From: Roseibium sp. MMSF_3412
GTDB lineage: Bacteria > Pseudomonadota > Alphaproteobacteria > Rhizobiales > Stappiaceae
Reading direction: 5' to 3'
DNA: 64,000 bases
Assembly (NCBI RefSeq): GCF_030733265.1
Contig: NZ_JASHJI010000002.1
Location: 124,001 to 188,000 of the forward strand
Positions 45,006 to 54,652 of this stretch are shown piece by piece; position 1 is the stretch's first letter, and every line of letters begins with the position of its first letter. Below the pieces are notes generated by a model. The model was given only the letters and a program-made list of their open reading frames with translations. It was not told the origin of the DNA and did no database searches. Both the position numbers and the translations under genes were made by a program.

Positions 45006-46388
45006 TCATGCCCGTTTCGCGTCGACTTTTTGGAACCAGCTTCGTGCATACGCCAGAAACGAGGGATCCGGGCGGCAAGCGGCACGTGTATCTGGTGGCT
45101 CCACGGGATTCTTCAGCGTGTCCGAGACAAGCAGGGCGGCGCCGAGACCGGTGCCGGTTGTCGATACTTTCGAGCTTTCGGCAACACGCCCCGTCGCAGT
45201 CTCCAGCATTTTCATGAACAGACTGTTCTTTGCAAACGGGCCCTCGACGATCGTGGGGCCTTGAGCACCTATGAGCTCCAGGCACCGGCTCGTAACCAGC
45301 GCAAGATAAAACGAGGCCGCCGTGTAGCGTTCTGCGTCGGACAGCGCACGTTCGTCCGTACTCCAGCCCGCTTTAAGGTCCTGAAACGGCCCAGATAGCG
45401 GATCCACCGCAGGATAAAGCTGGATCCTGTTCGCCAGGACGCGAGAGACATCCTCCTTCGAGGCCTGACGGACGCGCTCCTTCATCACCATGTCGAACTC
45501 TCGTCCGCCCATGAACCGTGCCGAGGGGACGGGGTCTCCGAATGCGTTCACATTCAACAGCGTGTCGCGCTCCGGGGACAGGGTTTTCTTCTGCCCGCCA
45601 ACCGCAAACGAAATCACCCATGTGCCTGTTGATACGACTGAAAAGCCACCTTTAAGAGCGAGAAGATAGGGATAAAGCGAGGCATTGGAATCGTGAATGC
45701 CACTGGCGACCGGTATGCCCGGCCGCAACCCCGCGACAGCGGCAATTTCCGGTTTCAACACATTCGTAGATCCGGCCGCGATGTGTGCAGGTGCCATCTT
45801 GTTCGCGATGCCCAATTGCCGAACCAGTGGCGAAAAGCGGCGCTCCTGCGGGTTCCACAGATCGGTGTGCGCACCGAGTGACGTCATCTCCGTGTTCTTC
45901 GCGCCAGTCAGCCTGTAGGACCAGTATTGGGGATACGTGACAACGCTGGCAATCCGGTCAAGCAGACCGGCATCGCGATGGAGTTGCCAGTAGATCTGGG
46001 CACCCACATTCAGACCGAGCGGAAGTCGGGGCGATCCTGTTTCCTGAAAGTCCGGACGAACGGCATCGTAGCTTGCCGAAAGCGCGTCGGGGCCGGCAAA
46101 CTCGTAGTCCAGCATGGGCGCGGCAAGGTTTCCTTCGTCGTCAAGAAGAACGATGCTGGCGCCATGCGTCGTGATCGAGATCGCATCAATCCCGTATTTC
46201 TCATTTTGACTTTGGAGCGCACCGAGGACGAAACGCCAGAGACCTTCAAGGTCGTAGTGCGGATAAGGAGGTTCCGGCAGAACCGCATTGGGCTGCGTCG
46301 CGATGTCGATTTCCGCGCCATGGACCGCGTCCACCACGCCAACCTTGGCGTTCGTTTTGCCGATATCTATGACTGCGACATGTCTCAC
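45006..46388 (-). CDS. FGGY-family carbohydrate kinase
   Basis: A 460-residue sugar kinase started at GTG 46388 (gggag eight nt before); the longer frame to 46472 is not supported. The FGGY fold shows in VAVIDIGKTNAKVGVV (N-terminal phosphate loop), GIHDSNASLYPYL, STGTWVISF (phosphate 2) and TGTGLGAALL near the C-terminus. Its overall form resembles the rhamnulokinase/fuculokinase side of the family, but the sugar cannot be read from sequence. It is divergent from the gntR operon with 277 nt between, where the GntR operator lies. Confidence 0.85.
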   Translation of the reverse strand: MRHVAVIDIGKTNAKVGVVDAVHGAEIDIATQPNAVLPEPPYPHYDLEGLWRFVLGALQSQNEKYGIDAISITTHGASIVLLDDEGNLAAPMLDYEFAGPDALSASYDAVRPDFQETGSPRLPLGLNVGAQIYWQLHRDAGLLDRIASVVTYPQYWSYRLTGAKNTEMTSLGAHTDLWNPQERRFSPLVRQLGIANKMAPAHIAAGSTNVLKPEIAAVAGLRPGIPVASGIHDSNASLYPYLLALKGGFSVVSTGTWVISFAVGGQKKTLSPERDTLLNVNAFGDPVPSARFMGGREFDMVMKERVRQASKEDVSRVLANRIQLYPAVDPLSGPFQDLKAGWSTDERALSDAERYTAASFYLALVTSRCLELIGAQGPTIVEGPFAKNSLFMKMLETATGRVAESSKVSTTGTGLGAALLVSDTLKNPVEPPDTRAACRPDPSFLAYARSWFQKVDAKRA

Positions 46389-46665
46389 GCACGATGCTCC
46401 CGAGCCGAATGATTTCCCGATCGCGGTCCGTTCCGGACTGGTTGAACGACACGCACCTTCGAAACCTGTCACACTCGTTGCCCCTTCTCAACGCATGCTC
46501 TCGCACGGCGTTTCCGGTGCACGCATCAGGGTCGTGAGCGCGTCACGAATGGAAAGCCCCGGCAGCGTTCAGTGCGGGATGGCCGCGAATTCACAAGGAA
46601 GCGGCGGCCTGCCGACAAACACCCTTGTCCGGATTTCGGGCAAAAGGTAACATGTTAGAATACCG
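46389..46665. other. Divergent control region between kinase and gntR
   Basis: About 277 bases without a gene, between the minus-strand FGGY kinase and the plus-strand gntR. It holds one GntR-type palindrome directly before gntR. Promoters for both directions are expected here, but I cannot mark them with confidence. Confidence 0.5.
46647..46658 (+). promoter_or_regulatory. GntR/FCD operator, site 1
   Basis: GTAACATGTTAG, ten central bases perfectly palindromic, starts 19 nt before the gntR start codon, so a bound repressor would block expression of its own operon. It is the same palindrome as at 57616 and resembles the site at 50270. Confidence 0.7.
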
Positions 46666-47394
46666 ATGAGCGAAACGACGGCCACAGATATGGAAACCTC
46701 CGGCACCGTTCGGCTGACACCATTGTCAGAGTACGAGGGCAGCCTATCGTCTCGCGTTTACATGAGCCTGAAAGACGCGATCCTGACCCTGGCTTACGAG
46801 CCCGGTGAAGTCTTGCGGAAAGCCGAGATTTGCGAACAGCTTGGAATATCCCGAAGCCCTGTTTCCGAGGCCGTGGCGAGGCTGGCCGCGGAAGGGTTGC
46901 TGAGGGTGATGCCGCAGTCGGGAACATATGTGGCTCAATTGTCGATGGACGAGGTTCGCGAAGGAGCTTTTATCAGGGAGGCTTTCGAGCTGGCGGCCGT
47001 CGAATATGTGGCCCGGATCATCACGGATGAGCAGATCACACTTTTGAGGCGAAACCTGAAGGTTCAGCAAGGACTTGTGGAGGATCAGGATATTCAGGGA
47101 TTTTACAAGGCGGACACGGCGCTGCACAATCTGATTATGGGGTTTACCAACTTCAAACGCCTTGCCTCGATCGCGGAAACCAGCTGGTTGCACGTCAACC
47201 GTGCCCGCCAGCTTGTCCTGCCGAATCCGAGACGTGTTTCTGACACGCTGGATGAGCACACCACGATTGTCGACGCGCTCGCGGCGCGCGATCCGAACGC
47301 GGCCAGAGCCGCTACCGAATTTCACCTGGGCCAGCTCGTTCGTCACCTGGAAGCGGTTGAACGTGATCGGCCGGAGCTCTTTTCTCGATCATGA
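46666..47394 (+). CDS. GntR-family (FCD) transcriptional repressor
   Basis: A 242-residue FadR-subfamily regulator. The winged helix occupies about 28-95 (SRVYMSLKDAILTLAYEPGE, LGISRSPVSEAVARLAAEGL, SGTYVAQLS). An all-helical FCD effector domain follows (REAFELAAVEYVAR, ALHNLIMGFT, EHTTIVDALAARDPNAARAA), with Asp/His residues that usually bind a metal and a sugar acid or related ligand. Its end overlaps the next gene (ATGA). A palindrome just before it fits autorepression, and further sites fit control of the whole sugar cluster. Confidence 0.9.
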   Translation: MSETTATDMETSGTVRLTPLSEYEGSLSSRVYMSLKDAILTLAYEPGEVLRKAEICEQLGISRSPVSEAVARLAAEGLLRVMPQSGTYVAQLSMDEVREGAFIREAFELAAVEYVARIITDEQITLLRRNLKVQQGLVEDQDIQGFYKADTALHNLIMGFTNFKRLASIAETSWLHVNRARQLVLPNPRRVSDTLDEHTTIVDALAARDPNAARAATEFHLGQLVRHLEAVERDRPELFSRS

Positions 47395-48362
47395 CACGTC
47401 CCAACCGTCCCCGTTACGCAGCTCGTCTGAATGCCTTCAAACAACTCTCTCCAGGGTCCGACGTTCTCGATTGGATCGCTGCCGCCGGCAAGGTGGAAGG
47501 GCTAGGCGCGGCCGACCTGAACTATCCCGATCATTTTTCCAGACACGACGAAGACGCCGTCAGAGGCGCTTTGAATGCGGCGGAACTGGTACTGAATGGC
47601 ATCGCCATGCGCTACTATTCCGAGCCTGCGTTCAAACTCGGGGCTTTCACCCACCCTGACCGATCGGTCCGTCAGGCCGCCATCGACATCACGAAGAGAG
47701 GCATGGATACGTGTGCCCGTATGGGCGGCAGGGTCGTCACGCTCTGGATGGGACAGGACGGGTTCGACTACGCCTTTCAGATGGATTATGCCCAAGCCTG
47801 GGATCACACGGTCCAGGCGATCCGGGACGTCTGTGCTCATAACCCAGATCTTGATATCGCCATAGAGTACAAGCCGAACGAACCGCGGGCGTTTGCCCTA
47901 ATGCCGGACATCGGGACGACGTTGCTCGCCTGCAAGGAGGTGAATGCCGCCAATCTGGGTGTGACGCTCGATTTTGCGCATGTCCTTTATGCAGATGAAA
48001 TGCCCGCCTGTTCGGCCGCCCTGATTGCGCGCCATTCCCGTATGATCGGACTGCACCTGAACGACGGCTACGGCAAACGTGACGACGGACTGATGGTCGG
48101 TTCCGTTCACGCCATCCAGACTGTCGAACTTCTGATCGCGATGCTGCGGGCAAACCAGACGGATGTGATCTATTTCGACACTTTTCCGGACATGGGCGGC
48201 CTGGACCCGATCGAGGAGGCGCGCACGAATGTCCTGATGACGGACCGGCTCCTTGACGTGGCCGACAGCCTGTCGGGAGACAGGGAACTCATGGACGCGA
48301 TCAGCAGGCAGGATGCTGCAATCTCGCAGCGGATTGTTGCCCGAAAGCTCTACGGATCATGA
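47391..48362 (+). CDS. Sugar isomerase/epimerase-like TIM-barrel protein
   Basis: A 323-residue AP-endonuclease-2/xylose-isomerase-like TIM barrel. Metal-binding motifs typical of sugar epimerases are seen: IAIEYKPNEPR (Glu), GVTLDFAHVLYADE (Asp/His), LHLNDGYGKRDDGLMVG (His/Asp) and VIYFDTFP (Asp). L-rhamnose isomerase-related and ketose 3-epimerase groups share this layout. Translationally coupled to gntR and to the following PfkB kinase by 4-nt overlaps, so it probably interconverts the sugar substrate of this pathway. Confidence 0.82.
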   Translation: MTRPNRPRYAARLNAFKQLSPGSDVLDWIAAAGKVEGLGAADLNYPDHFSRHDEDAVRGALNAAELVLNGIAMRYYSEPAFKLGAFTHPDRSVRQAAIDITKRGMDTCARMGGRVVTLWMGQDGFDYAFQMDYAQAWDHTVQAIRDVCAHNPDLDIAIEYKPNEPRAFALMPDIGTTLLACKEVNAANLGVTLDFAHVLYADEMPACSAALIARHSRMIGLHLNDGYGKRDDGLMVGSVHAIQTVELLIAMLRANQTDVIYFDTFPDMGGLDPIEEARTNVLMTDRLLDVADSLSGDRELMDAISRQDAAISQRIVARKLYGS

Positions 48363-49207
48363 CGATCCTGGTCATCGGGGCACTGCATTGGGATGTCGTG
48401 GTGCACGCACCCCGGCTGCCGCACATCGATGAGACCCTGCAGGGCTCATCGGTCGCCTATCAGTTTGGCGGCAAGGGTGGAAATCAGGCCGTCGCAGCGG
48501 TCCTTGCCGGTGCGCAAGTCGCCTTCGCGGGGCGGATCGGATCAGACCAGGCCGGAGCCGAGATAAGACGCAGACTGATAGAGGCCGGCATCGATATCTC
48601 TGAACTGCAGATCGGGCCGGACGCTTCGGGAATGAGCGCCGCCATCGTCGACGGGGACGGAAACTACGGCGCTGTAATCGTGTCTGCCGAGAACCACAAG
48701 TTCGATGCGGATGTTTTGACCATCCCGAACGGATGCCGGATGGTGCTTGTGCAGAACGAAATGACGCAGACCGTGTTGCACAAGGTCAGGCAAAAGGCTC
48801 TTGACGCGGGTGTGCCTATCGTTTTCAACGCGGCCCCTGCGCGCGGCCTGACGGCTACGGACCTGGAAGCCATCGGCGTTCTGATCGTCAATCGCATCGA
48901 GGCGGCTGACCTGTTGGGATATGCCCCGGCGGATACGGATTGGGCGAACGCGGTCTGCGAACTTCACAACCTCGCCCCCGGATCGGATGTCATCGTGACC
49001 CTGGGAGGCGACGGTGTGATCTTCGCGCAAAAGGGCGGAACACCGGAACATCAACCTGCCAGGAAAACGACCGTCCGTTCAACGCATGGCGCCGGTGACG
49101 TTTTTGTCGGTGCCTTTGCAGCAGCCTACGTGGACGGCGCGCCTTTCGACACGGCCATCCGGAAGGCGCAGGCCGCCGCATGCCATCACGTGTCCGGGAA
49201 CCGGTAG
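48359..49207 (+). CDS. PfkB-family sugar kinase (ribokinase-like), first copy
   Basis: A 282-residue carbohydrate kinase. The N-terminal FGGKGGNQAVAA and the C-terminal STHGAGDVFVGAFAAA (anion hole and catalytic Asp) are both PfkB signatures. Its length is slightly below a normal ribokinase (about 300), with a short C-terminus. It ends the gntR operon and overlaps the upstream gene by 4 nt. A second PfkB kinase lies at 59306 in the same regulon, so the two may act on different intermediates. Confidence 0.88.
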   Translation: MTILVIGALHWDVVVHAPRLPHIDETLQGSSVAYQFGGKGGNQAVAAVLAGAQVAFAGRIGSDQAGAEIRRRLIEAGIDISELQIGPDASGMSAAIVDGDGNYGAVIVSAENHKFDADVLTIPNGCRMVLVQNEMTQTVLHKVRQKALDAGVPIVFNAAPARGLTATDLEAIGVLIVNRIEAADLLGYAPADTDWANAVCELHNLAPGSDVIVTLGGDGVIFAQKGGTPEHQPARKTTVRSTHGAGDVFVGAFAAAYVDGAPFDTAIRKAQAAACHHVSGNR

Positions 49208-49229
49208 CAACGGACCGCTGTCCGTCCGG

Positions 49230-50252
49230 TCACGGAGCGTCCTCGCGTACCACCCCCCCATTCTTCAGGTCCGCCCAAAGAGCTTCGGGGATTACAGCGC
49301 TTTCCGCCCGGATGTTGCCTTCCATTTCGCTGACACCCTGTCCACCCGGGATGACGGAAATCACAGACGGATGCCGAAGCGGAAACTGAAAGGCGGCATC
49401 CACCATGCGCACGCCGTGACGTTCACAAATGCCCTGGATGACGCGGACCCTTTCGAGCACGTCTTCGGGAGCCGGGTCGTAGTTGTAGAATGCACCCGGT
49501 CTGGGACCGGTTGCCAGAATGCCCGAGTTATAGGGGCCGCCGATGACGACGCCGATGCCGCGCGCCTCGCAAAGCGGCAGGAAGCTGGTCAGGGCTTCCT
49601 GCTCAAGCAACGTGTATCTGCCCGCCAGGAGGAAGATGTCGAAATCGCCGCGCTCGGCCATCCACTGGCAAGGTTGCCATTCGTTTACACCGGCACCGAA
49701 TGCCTTGATCGTTCCCTGATCCCTGAGCGAGAGCAACGCCTTGTAACCGCCATTCATGAACTCGTTCAGCTTGGCATCGAGCGTTTCCTGTGTACCATGA
49801 TTGAAAATATCCAGATCATGCGCGAACAGGATGTCGATCCGGTCGATGCCCAGCCGCTCCAGACTGAATTCGATTGAGCGCATTACACCGTCATAGGTGT
49901 AGTCATAGATCTCGCGCCGCGCGGGCACGTCGAACCACTTTCCGAACCCGTCACGCTGTTCGGGCGGGGTCACCGTGAGGATCCTGCCGATCTTTGTGGA
50001 CAGAACATAACTGTCCCGGTCCTTGCCGCGTAAAAACGGATTGAGCCGGGTTTCGGAAAGACCAAGTCCATAGAGCGGAGCGGTGTCGATGTAACGCACG
50101 CCGGCGTCCCAGGAGGCCGACAGTATCTCCTGTGCATCCGTGTCCGGGATTGCCCGATACAGGTTGCCGAGCGGCGCGGTTCCGAAGCCAAGTTGCGTTA
50201 CGGTAACGCCCCCGTTACCGATCCTGTCCCAGTGTCGTGTCTGTAACGCCAT
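49230..50252 (-). CDS. Aldo/keto reductase (D-threo-aldose / L-fucose dehydrogenase-like)
   Basis: A 340-residue enzyme started at ATG 50252 with aaggagg six nt upstream. The AKR catalytic set is visible: Asp/Tyr in DTAPLYGLGLSE, Lys in LSTKIGR, His in ILFAHDLDI. The family members resembling it oxidise aldoses such as L-fucose at C1 to the lactone with NAD(P). It is divergent from btpA, and a GntR-type site lies between the two start codons. A fucose-type route would also explain the mutarotase at 58857. Confidence 0.85.
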   Translation of the reverse strand: MALQTRHWDRIGNGGVTVTQLGFGTAPLGNLYRAIPDTDAQEILSASWDAGVRYIDTAPLYGLGLSETRLNPFLRGKDRDSYVLSTKIGRILTVTPPEQRDGFGKWFDVPARREIYDYTYDGVMRSIEFSLERLGIDRIDILFAHDLDIFNHGTQETLDAKLNEFMNGGYKALLSLRDQGTIKAFGAGVNEWQPCQWMAERGDFDIFLLAGRYTLLEQEALTSFLPLCEARGIGVVIGGPYNSGILATGPRPGAFYNYDPAPEDVLERVRVIQGICERHGVRMVDAAFQFPLRHPSVISVIPGGQGVSEMEGNIRAESAVIPEALWADLKNGGVVREDAP

Positions 50253-50269
50253 ACCGTGCCTCCTTTTAA

Positions 50270-50281
50270 CTGACATGCTAG
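50270..50281 (+). promoter_or_regulatory. GntR/FCD operator-like site 2
   Basis: CTGACATGCTAG matches the palindrome CTAACATGTTAG at ten of twelve bases. It lies between the divergent starts at 50252 and 50342, where one regulator could control both transcription units. Weaker than sites 1 and 3 because symmetry is imperfect. Confidence 0.5.
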
Positions 50282-50341
50282 TATCAATTGAGCTAGACTG
50301 CACCCTCAAATTCGGCTGCAGGAAAGCGCGGAGGAAACTAA

Positions 50342-51145
50342 ATGGCGAAATTCGAATCTGTTTTTGGAACACCCAAACCCGTCATCGCCATGGTTCATTT
50401 CGGGGCTTTGCCCGGAACACCGCTTTACGATGCGGAACGCGGGATCTCCGGTCTGATCAGCGACGCCGAAGCCGACCTTCTTGCTCTTCAGGCAGCGGGC
50501 GTCGACGCCGTCATGTTCGGAAACGAAAACGACCGCCCTTATGAGTTCGAAGTCGACACGGCAAGCACGACCACAATGGCCTATGTAATCGGCCGCCTCA
50601 GGGACCAGATTACCGTTCCTTTCGGGGTCAATGTCCTTTGGGATCCCAAGAGCACGGTCGCGCTTGCCGCCGCGTGCGGCGCCACATTCTGCCGCGAGAT
50701 TTTCACCGGCACCTATGCCAGCGACATGGGACACTGGGCACCGGACGCCGGAGCGGCGCTGCGCTACCGGAAACGCCTGGATAAAGACGATCTCCTGATG
50801 CTCTACAACGTGTGCGCCGAGTTCGCCGACAGTCTCGACCGGCGTCCGCTTGCCGATCGTGCCCGCTCCGCGGTTTTTTCCTCAATCCCCGATGCCATTC
50901 TGGTGTCAGGTCAGATAACCGGTGAAGCGGCCCGCATGGAGGATCTCGAGGCCGTCAAGGACGCCCTGCCCGACACGCCCGTTCTGGCCAACACGGGTGT
51001 GAAAATTCACACGGTGGCAGACGTTCTTCGCATTGCGGATGGATGTGTCGTCGGCTCAAGCCTGAAAGTTGACGGCAACACCTGGAATCCGGTCGACCCG
51101 GATCGCGCCAAGCAGTTCATGGACCGTGCGAGGGCCGCACGATGA
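50342..51145 (+). CDS. sgcQ: BtpA/SgcQ family TIM-barrel protein
   Basis: A 267-residue protein with a strong binding site (ggagga). BtpA/SgcQ signatures are present: VIAMVHFGALPGTP at the start, AGVDAVMFGNENDRPY, PFGVNVLWDP, and C-terminal VLANTGVKIHTVADVLRIADG with VVGSSLKVDG. The fold is a (beta/alpha)8 barrel that fits phosphosugar chemistry, though no reaction has been established that I know of. It is first in an operon with an M42 peptidase and an FGGY kinase. E. coli sgc genes also pair SgcQ with SgcX. Confidence 0.85.
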   Translation: MAKFESVFGTPKPVIAMVHFGALPGTPLYDAERGISGLISDAEADLLALQAAGVDAVMFGNENDRPYEFEVDTASTTTMAYVIGRLRDQITVPFGVNVLWDPKSTVALAAACGATFCREIFTGTYASDMGHWAPDAGAALRYRKRLDKDDLLMLYNVCAEFADSLDRRPLADRARSAVFSSIPDAILVSGQITGEAARMEDLEAVKDALPDTPVLANTGVKIHTVADVLRIADGCVVGSSLKVDGNTWNPVDPDRAKQFMDRARAAR

Positions 51146-52212
51146 TCGGTGAGGACCTTCAGGCACTCGTCATGATCCCCGGGCTGTCCGGGCACGAGGA
51201 ACGCGTTGCCAGCGAGATTGCAGCCAGAATGCCGGTCCCGTGCAGGACGGACCGTCTTGGCAACCTGATTGCGACTTTCCAGGGCACCGGTCCCTCGGTG
51301 ATGCTTTTTACCCATATGGATCAATTGGGGTTTGTCGTCAGAAAGGTAGAGGAAAACGGCCTGATCAGGGTTCAGAGGCTCGGCGGTGTGCCTGAGCGTG
51401 CGCTGCTCTCGCAAGCCGTGGTCTTGAGCGCAAAAACTGGCAAGGACATCCCCGGTGTCATTGCCAACAAGAGCCATCACGCCACACAGCCGGACGAAAA
51501 ATACACCGTCCCCAAGACGGCGGACCTTTTCATCGATGCGGGCTACACGAGCAAGGCGTCGGCGGAGGCGGACGGTATCCGGATCGGGACACCGGTCACA
51601 TACGCACCCAATTTCATGCAGCTTGCCGAGGGGCGCATTGCAGGCACGGCAATAGACGACAGGGCCGGATGTGCGGTGCTTCTGGACGTTGCCAGGTCAC
51701 TTGCCGCGCGGCAGGACGGCCCCACCGTCCATGTGGTGTTTTCCACGCAGGAGGAGTTCAACCTGCGTGGTGCCGTCGTGGCTGCGCAGAGCCTGAAGCC
51801 TGACATCGCCATACAGGTTGACCTCATGCTGGCCTGTGACACGCCGGATATGACCGATCTGGGCGAGATGCGCCTCGGCGGCGGACCCGGGATCAGCCTT
51901 TACAGTTTTCACGGCCGCGGGACGCTGAACGGCGTCCTGCCGCATCCAGCGCTTGTCACCGTCTTCGAAAGCGCCGCTGCGGAACTTCAGATGCCGCTCC
52001 AGCGTTCCGCGCAGGTGGGCGTTCTGACCGACCTCAGCTATGTACAACTGGTCGGAGAAGGCGTCGCGTCAATCGATGTCGGATTTCCCATGCGCTACAG
52101 CCACTCCTCGCTGGAAGTGTGCCAGATCAGCGACCTTGAGGATCTCGCCAGGCTTTTGTGCGCCGCTCTTGGAGAAATTACGCCTGAGACAAAACTGGAG
52201 CGTGGCGCATGA
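51142..52212 (+). CDS. M42-family metallopeptidase (SgcX/FrvX-like)
   Basis: A 356-residue protein of the dinuclear-metal M42 aminopeptidase fold. MIPGLSGHEERV begins the family; metal ligands are in FTHMDQLGFVV (His/Asp), GTAIDDRAGCAVLLD (Asp), STQEEFNLRGA (catalytic Glu pair) and the terminal FPMRYSHSSLEV. It overlaps btpA by 4 nt and the next kinase by 4 nt. In sugar operons these peptidase-like proteins (SgcX, FrvX) have unclear substrates and may act on a sugar-amine conjugate rather than peptides. Confidence 0.85.
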   Translation: MIGEDLQALVMIPGLSGHEERVASEIAARMPVPCRTDRLGNLIATFQGTGPSVMLFTHMDQLGFVVRKVEENGLIRVQRLGGVPERALLSQAVVLSAKTGKDIPGVIANKSHHATQPDEKYTVPKTADLFIDAGYTSKASAEADGIRIGTPVTYAPNFMQLAEGRIAGTAIDDRAGCAVLLDVARSLAARQDGPTVHVVFSTQEEFNLRGAVVAAQSLKPDIAIQVDLMLACDTPDMTDLGEMRLGGGPGISLYSFHGRGTLNGVLPHPALVTVFESAAAELQMPLQRSAQVGVLTDLSYVQLVGEGVASIDVGFPMRYSHSSLEVCQISDLEDLARLLCAALGEITPETKLERGA

Positions 52213-53696
52213 CCTATACCCTTGGCGTTGACATCGGCACCTATGAAACCAAGGGCGTTCTGGTTGATGCGACCGGAAACGTTGCCGCCACGGCCCGTCA
52301 TGCCCACGAAATGACCGTGCCGCAACCGGGATGGGCAGAACACCGGCCGGAGGAAGACTGGTGGGGCGATTTCGTCACCGTGACCCGCGACCTCATCCGG
52401 CAGTCGGGCATTGCCGGCGATCAGATCAAATGTGTCGCCTGTTCGGCGATCGGTCCGTGCATGTTGCCGGTCGGCGAGCAGGGTGCCCCGCTGATGAACG
52501 GTGTCCTTTACGGGGTCGACACCAGAGCGATGCGTGAAGTCTGCGACCTTACGGACCGGATCGGGGACGATGTCCTGCTTGAGCGTTGCGGAAACTCGCT
52601 TACGTCGCAGTCGGTCGGTCCGAAGATCCTGTGGCTGAAAAACACGCGCCCGGAGATTTATCAAGCGGCACACAAGATACTGACTTCGACCAGCTTCATC
52701 GTTCACCGGCTCACCGGTGAATATGTGATCGACCACTACACGGCTGCAAACTTTTCACCGCTCTATGACGTGACCACGCAGGACTGGTGCTTCGACCTTG
52801 CCCCGGAGATCCTGCCACCGGACAAGCTGCCGAGATTGCTCTGGTCGTCCGAAATTGCCGGCCACGTAACATCGGCAGCCGCTGCGGCAACAGGTCTTGC
52901 CGAAGGCACGCCGGTCACTTCGGGTACAATAGACGCGGCCGCGGAAGCCCTCAGCGTCGGCGTCCGGTCGAACGGCGACATGATGATGATGTACGGTTCG
53001 ACCATCTTCATCATCACGTTGACCGAAAACCGCGTGCAGGATGGACGGCTCTGGTATGCACCCTGGCTGTTTCCCGGTCAGCATGCGTCGATGGCCGGGC
53101 TTGCGACATCCGGTACGCTGACCCACTGGTTTCGTGACCAGTTCGCACGCGAGTTACCGAAGGAAGACGCATTCTCGACGCTTGCGCGGGAAGCCGAGGC
53201 CATTGCGCCCGGCGCGGACGGACTGCTCTTTTTGCCCTATTTTTCCGGTGAGCGGACACCTCTGCACGATCCCCATGCCAAAGGAACCTTCTTCGGACTG
53301 AACCTGACCCATACGCGTGGACACGTGTACAGGGCCCTTCTTGAGGGGATCACGTTCGGAACGGCCCACGTCGTCGAAACGTATCGCGAGGCCGGCGTGG
53401 AACCGGCACGCATTCTCGCGGTCGGTGGCGGCACCAAGAACAGCATTTGGCTCCAGGGTACGTCCGATACGTCCGGATTGAGCCAGATTGTCTGTCAGAA
53501 AACGGTCGGGGCGAGCTACGGGGACGCCTTTTTGGCGCGGCTGGCGATCGGCGAAGCGCAGATAGACGACATTGCCACGTGGAATCCGGCCTCGCAGACG
53601 ATCCACCCGAACGACGTTCCTGGCTACCGCAAGGCCTATCCGCTCTTCCGCCGGCTCTACGAGCAGACCAAGGATATCGCCGCCGAACTCGGCTAG
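52209..53696 (+). CDS. FGGY-family kinase (xylulokinase-like)
   Basis: A 495-residue sugar kinase. Key motifs are TLGVDIGTYETKGVLVDATG at the start, GWAEHRPEEDWW, TSGTIDAAAEALSVG, YGSTIFII, PYFSGERTPLHDPHA and VGGGTKNSIWLQ. This set is closest to xylulokinase-type FGGY proteins. The substrate may be a ketose from the TIM-barrel isomerase; that is inference. It ends the btpA operon and converges with the ABC permease genes. Confidence 0.88.
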   Translation: MTYTLGVDIGTYETKGVLVDATGNVAATARHAHEMTVPQPGWAEHRPEEDWWGDFVTVTRDLIRQSGIAGDQIKCVACSAIGPCMLPVGEQGAPLMNGVLYGVDTRAMREVCDLTDRIGDDVLLERCGNSLTSQSVGPKILWLKNTRPEIYQAAHKILTSTSFIVHRLTGEYVIDHYTAANFSPLYDVTTQDWCFDLAPEILPPDKLPRLLWSSEIAGHVTSAAAAATGLAEGTPVTSGTIDAAAEALSVGVRSNGDMMMMYGSTIFIITLTENRVQDGRLWYAPWLFPGQHASMAGLATSGTLTHWFRDQFARELPKEDAFSTLAREAEAIAPGADGLLFLPYFSGERTPLHDPHAKGTFFGLNLTHTRGHVYRALLEGITFGTAHVVETYREAGVEPARILAVGGGTKNSIWLQGTSDTSGLSQIVCQKTVGASYGDAFLARLAIGEAQIDDIATWNPASQTIHPNDVPGYRKAYPLFRRLYEQTKDIAAELG

Positions 53697-53719
53697 CAGG
53701 TCACGCGGTTCGAACAGAA

Positions 53720-53754
53720 GCTGCCGGTGCCGGTTATTTCACCGCGCCGGCAGC
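53720..53754. terminator. Hairpin between convergent operons
   Basis: An 11-pair GC-rich stem (GCTGCCGGTGC with the complementary arm ending GGCAGC, including one G-T pair) spans the end of the permease gene and the space after the kinase. It could stop transcription from both sides. There is no T run, so confidence is limited. Confidence 0.35.
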
Positions 53755-54651
53755 CATGCCCTTGATGATGAAGCGCTCCAGCGCGATCCCGATGATGATC
53801 AGCGGCAAAATAGCCGCGAAGCTGAGCGCTGCCATCGACCACCAGCTTATGCCCTGCGATCCGGTCTGGCTCGCGACCATCACCGGCAGGGTCGTTGCGT
53901 GGCTTGAGGTCAGGAGGGCCGCAAAGAAATATTCGTTCCAGGTCAGGACAAGCGACAGGATAAATGACGCGACCATGCCCGGTGCCGCGATGGGCAGAAT
54001 GATCGTCAGGAACGCGCCCCATATCGACAAGCCATCGACGAGCGCCGCCTCTTCAAGTTCGGTCGGAATGGAACCGAACTGATCGCGCATGATCCAGATC
54101 ACGATGGGCAGGACGGTCAGTGTGTAAAGCAGGATGAGGCCGATGCGCGTATCCAGCATTGCCAGCGATTTGTAGAGCACCAGGAAAGGAAGTGCGAGCA
54201 CGACCGGCGGCAGGATCAGCTGGCTCAGGAAGAAGAACGAAATGTCCGGGTTGCGCATGAAGCCGAAACGGTAGTTGAACCGGGACAGACCATACGCCGT
54301 CATGCTGCCCAGCACGACCGCGAGCGTCGAGGCGGAGACCGCGACAACAGTTGAATTCCAGAACCTCTTCAGGAACTCCTCGCGAACCGTGCTTTCATTG
54401 GCGATGGTGTCGGGCGAAAGTCCGAGGGAGCGCCAACCGAGCCACTTCGGGATGTAATCCCACCATGGCACCATGTTCCCCTTCATGACATCGGGTGCCA
54501 TCTTGAAGCTCGTCGTGATCGTCCAGTAGATCGGAAAGATCGAAATGAACGCCCAGACGATCAGGATACCGTAGATCAGAATTCGTCCCGATATCCGTTT
54601 CGCCCTGAATGTCCGGTCGGCCTCTGTGTCGTGGAAAATCTGGGTCGTCAT
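53734..54651 (-). CDS. Sugar ABC transporter permease (MalG type)
   Basis: A 305-residue inner-membrane permease with six predicted spans. The cytoplasmic EAA loop that binds the ATPase reads EEAALVDGLSIWGAFLTIILP. Like MalG-type partners it has an N-terminal span followed by an extended periplasmic loop. It is the last gene of the SBP-permease operon, one base after the MalF-type gene. With the ATPase at 57702 it forms the importer. Confidence 0.9.
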   Translation of the reverse strand: MTTQIFHDTEADRTFRAKRISGRILIYGILIVWAFISIFPIYWTITTSFKMAPDVMKGNMVPWWDYIPKWLGWRSLGLSPDTIANESTVREEFLKRFWNSTVVAVSASTLAVVLGSMTAYGLSRFNYRFGFMRNPDISFFFLSQLILPPVVLALPFLVLYKSLAMLDTRIGLILLYTLTVLPIVIWIMRDQFGSIPTELEEAALVDGLSIWGAFLTIILPIAAPGMVASFILSLVLTWNEYFFAALLTSSHATTLPVMVASQTGSQGISWWSMAALSFAAILPLIIIGIALERFIIKGMAAGAVK

Positions 54652-54652
54652 C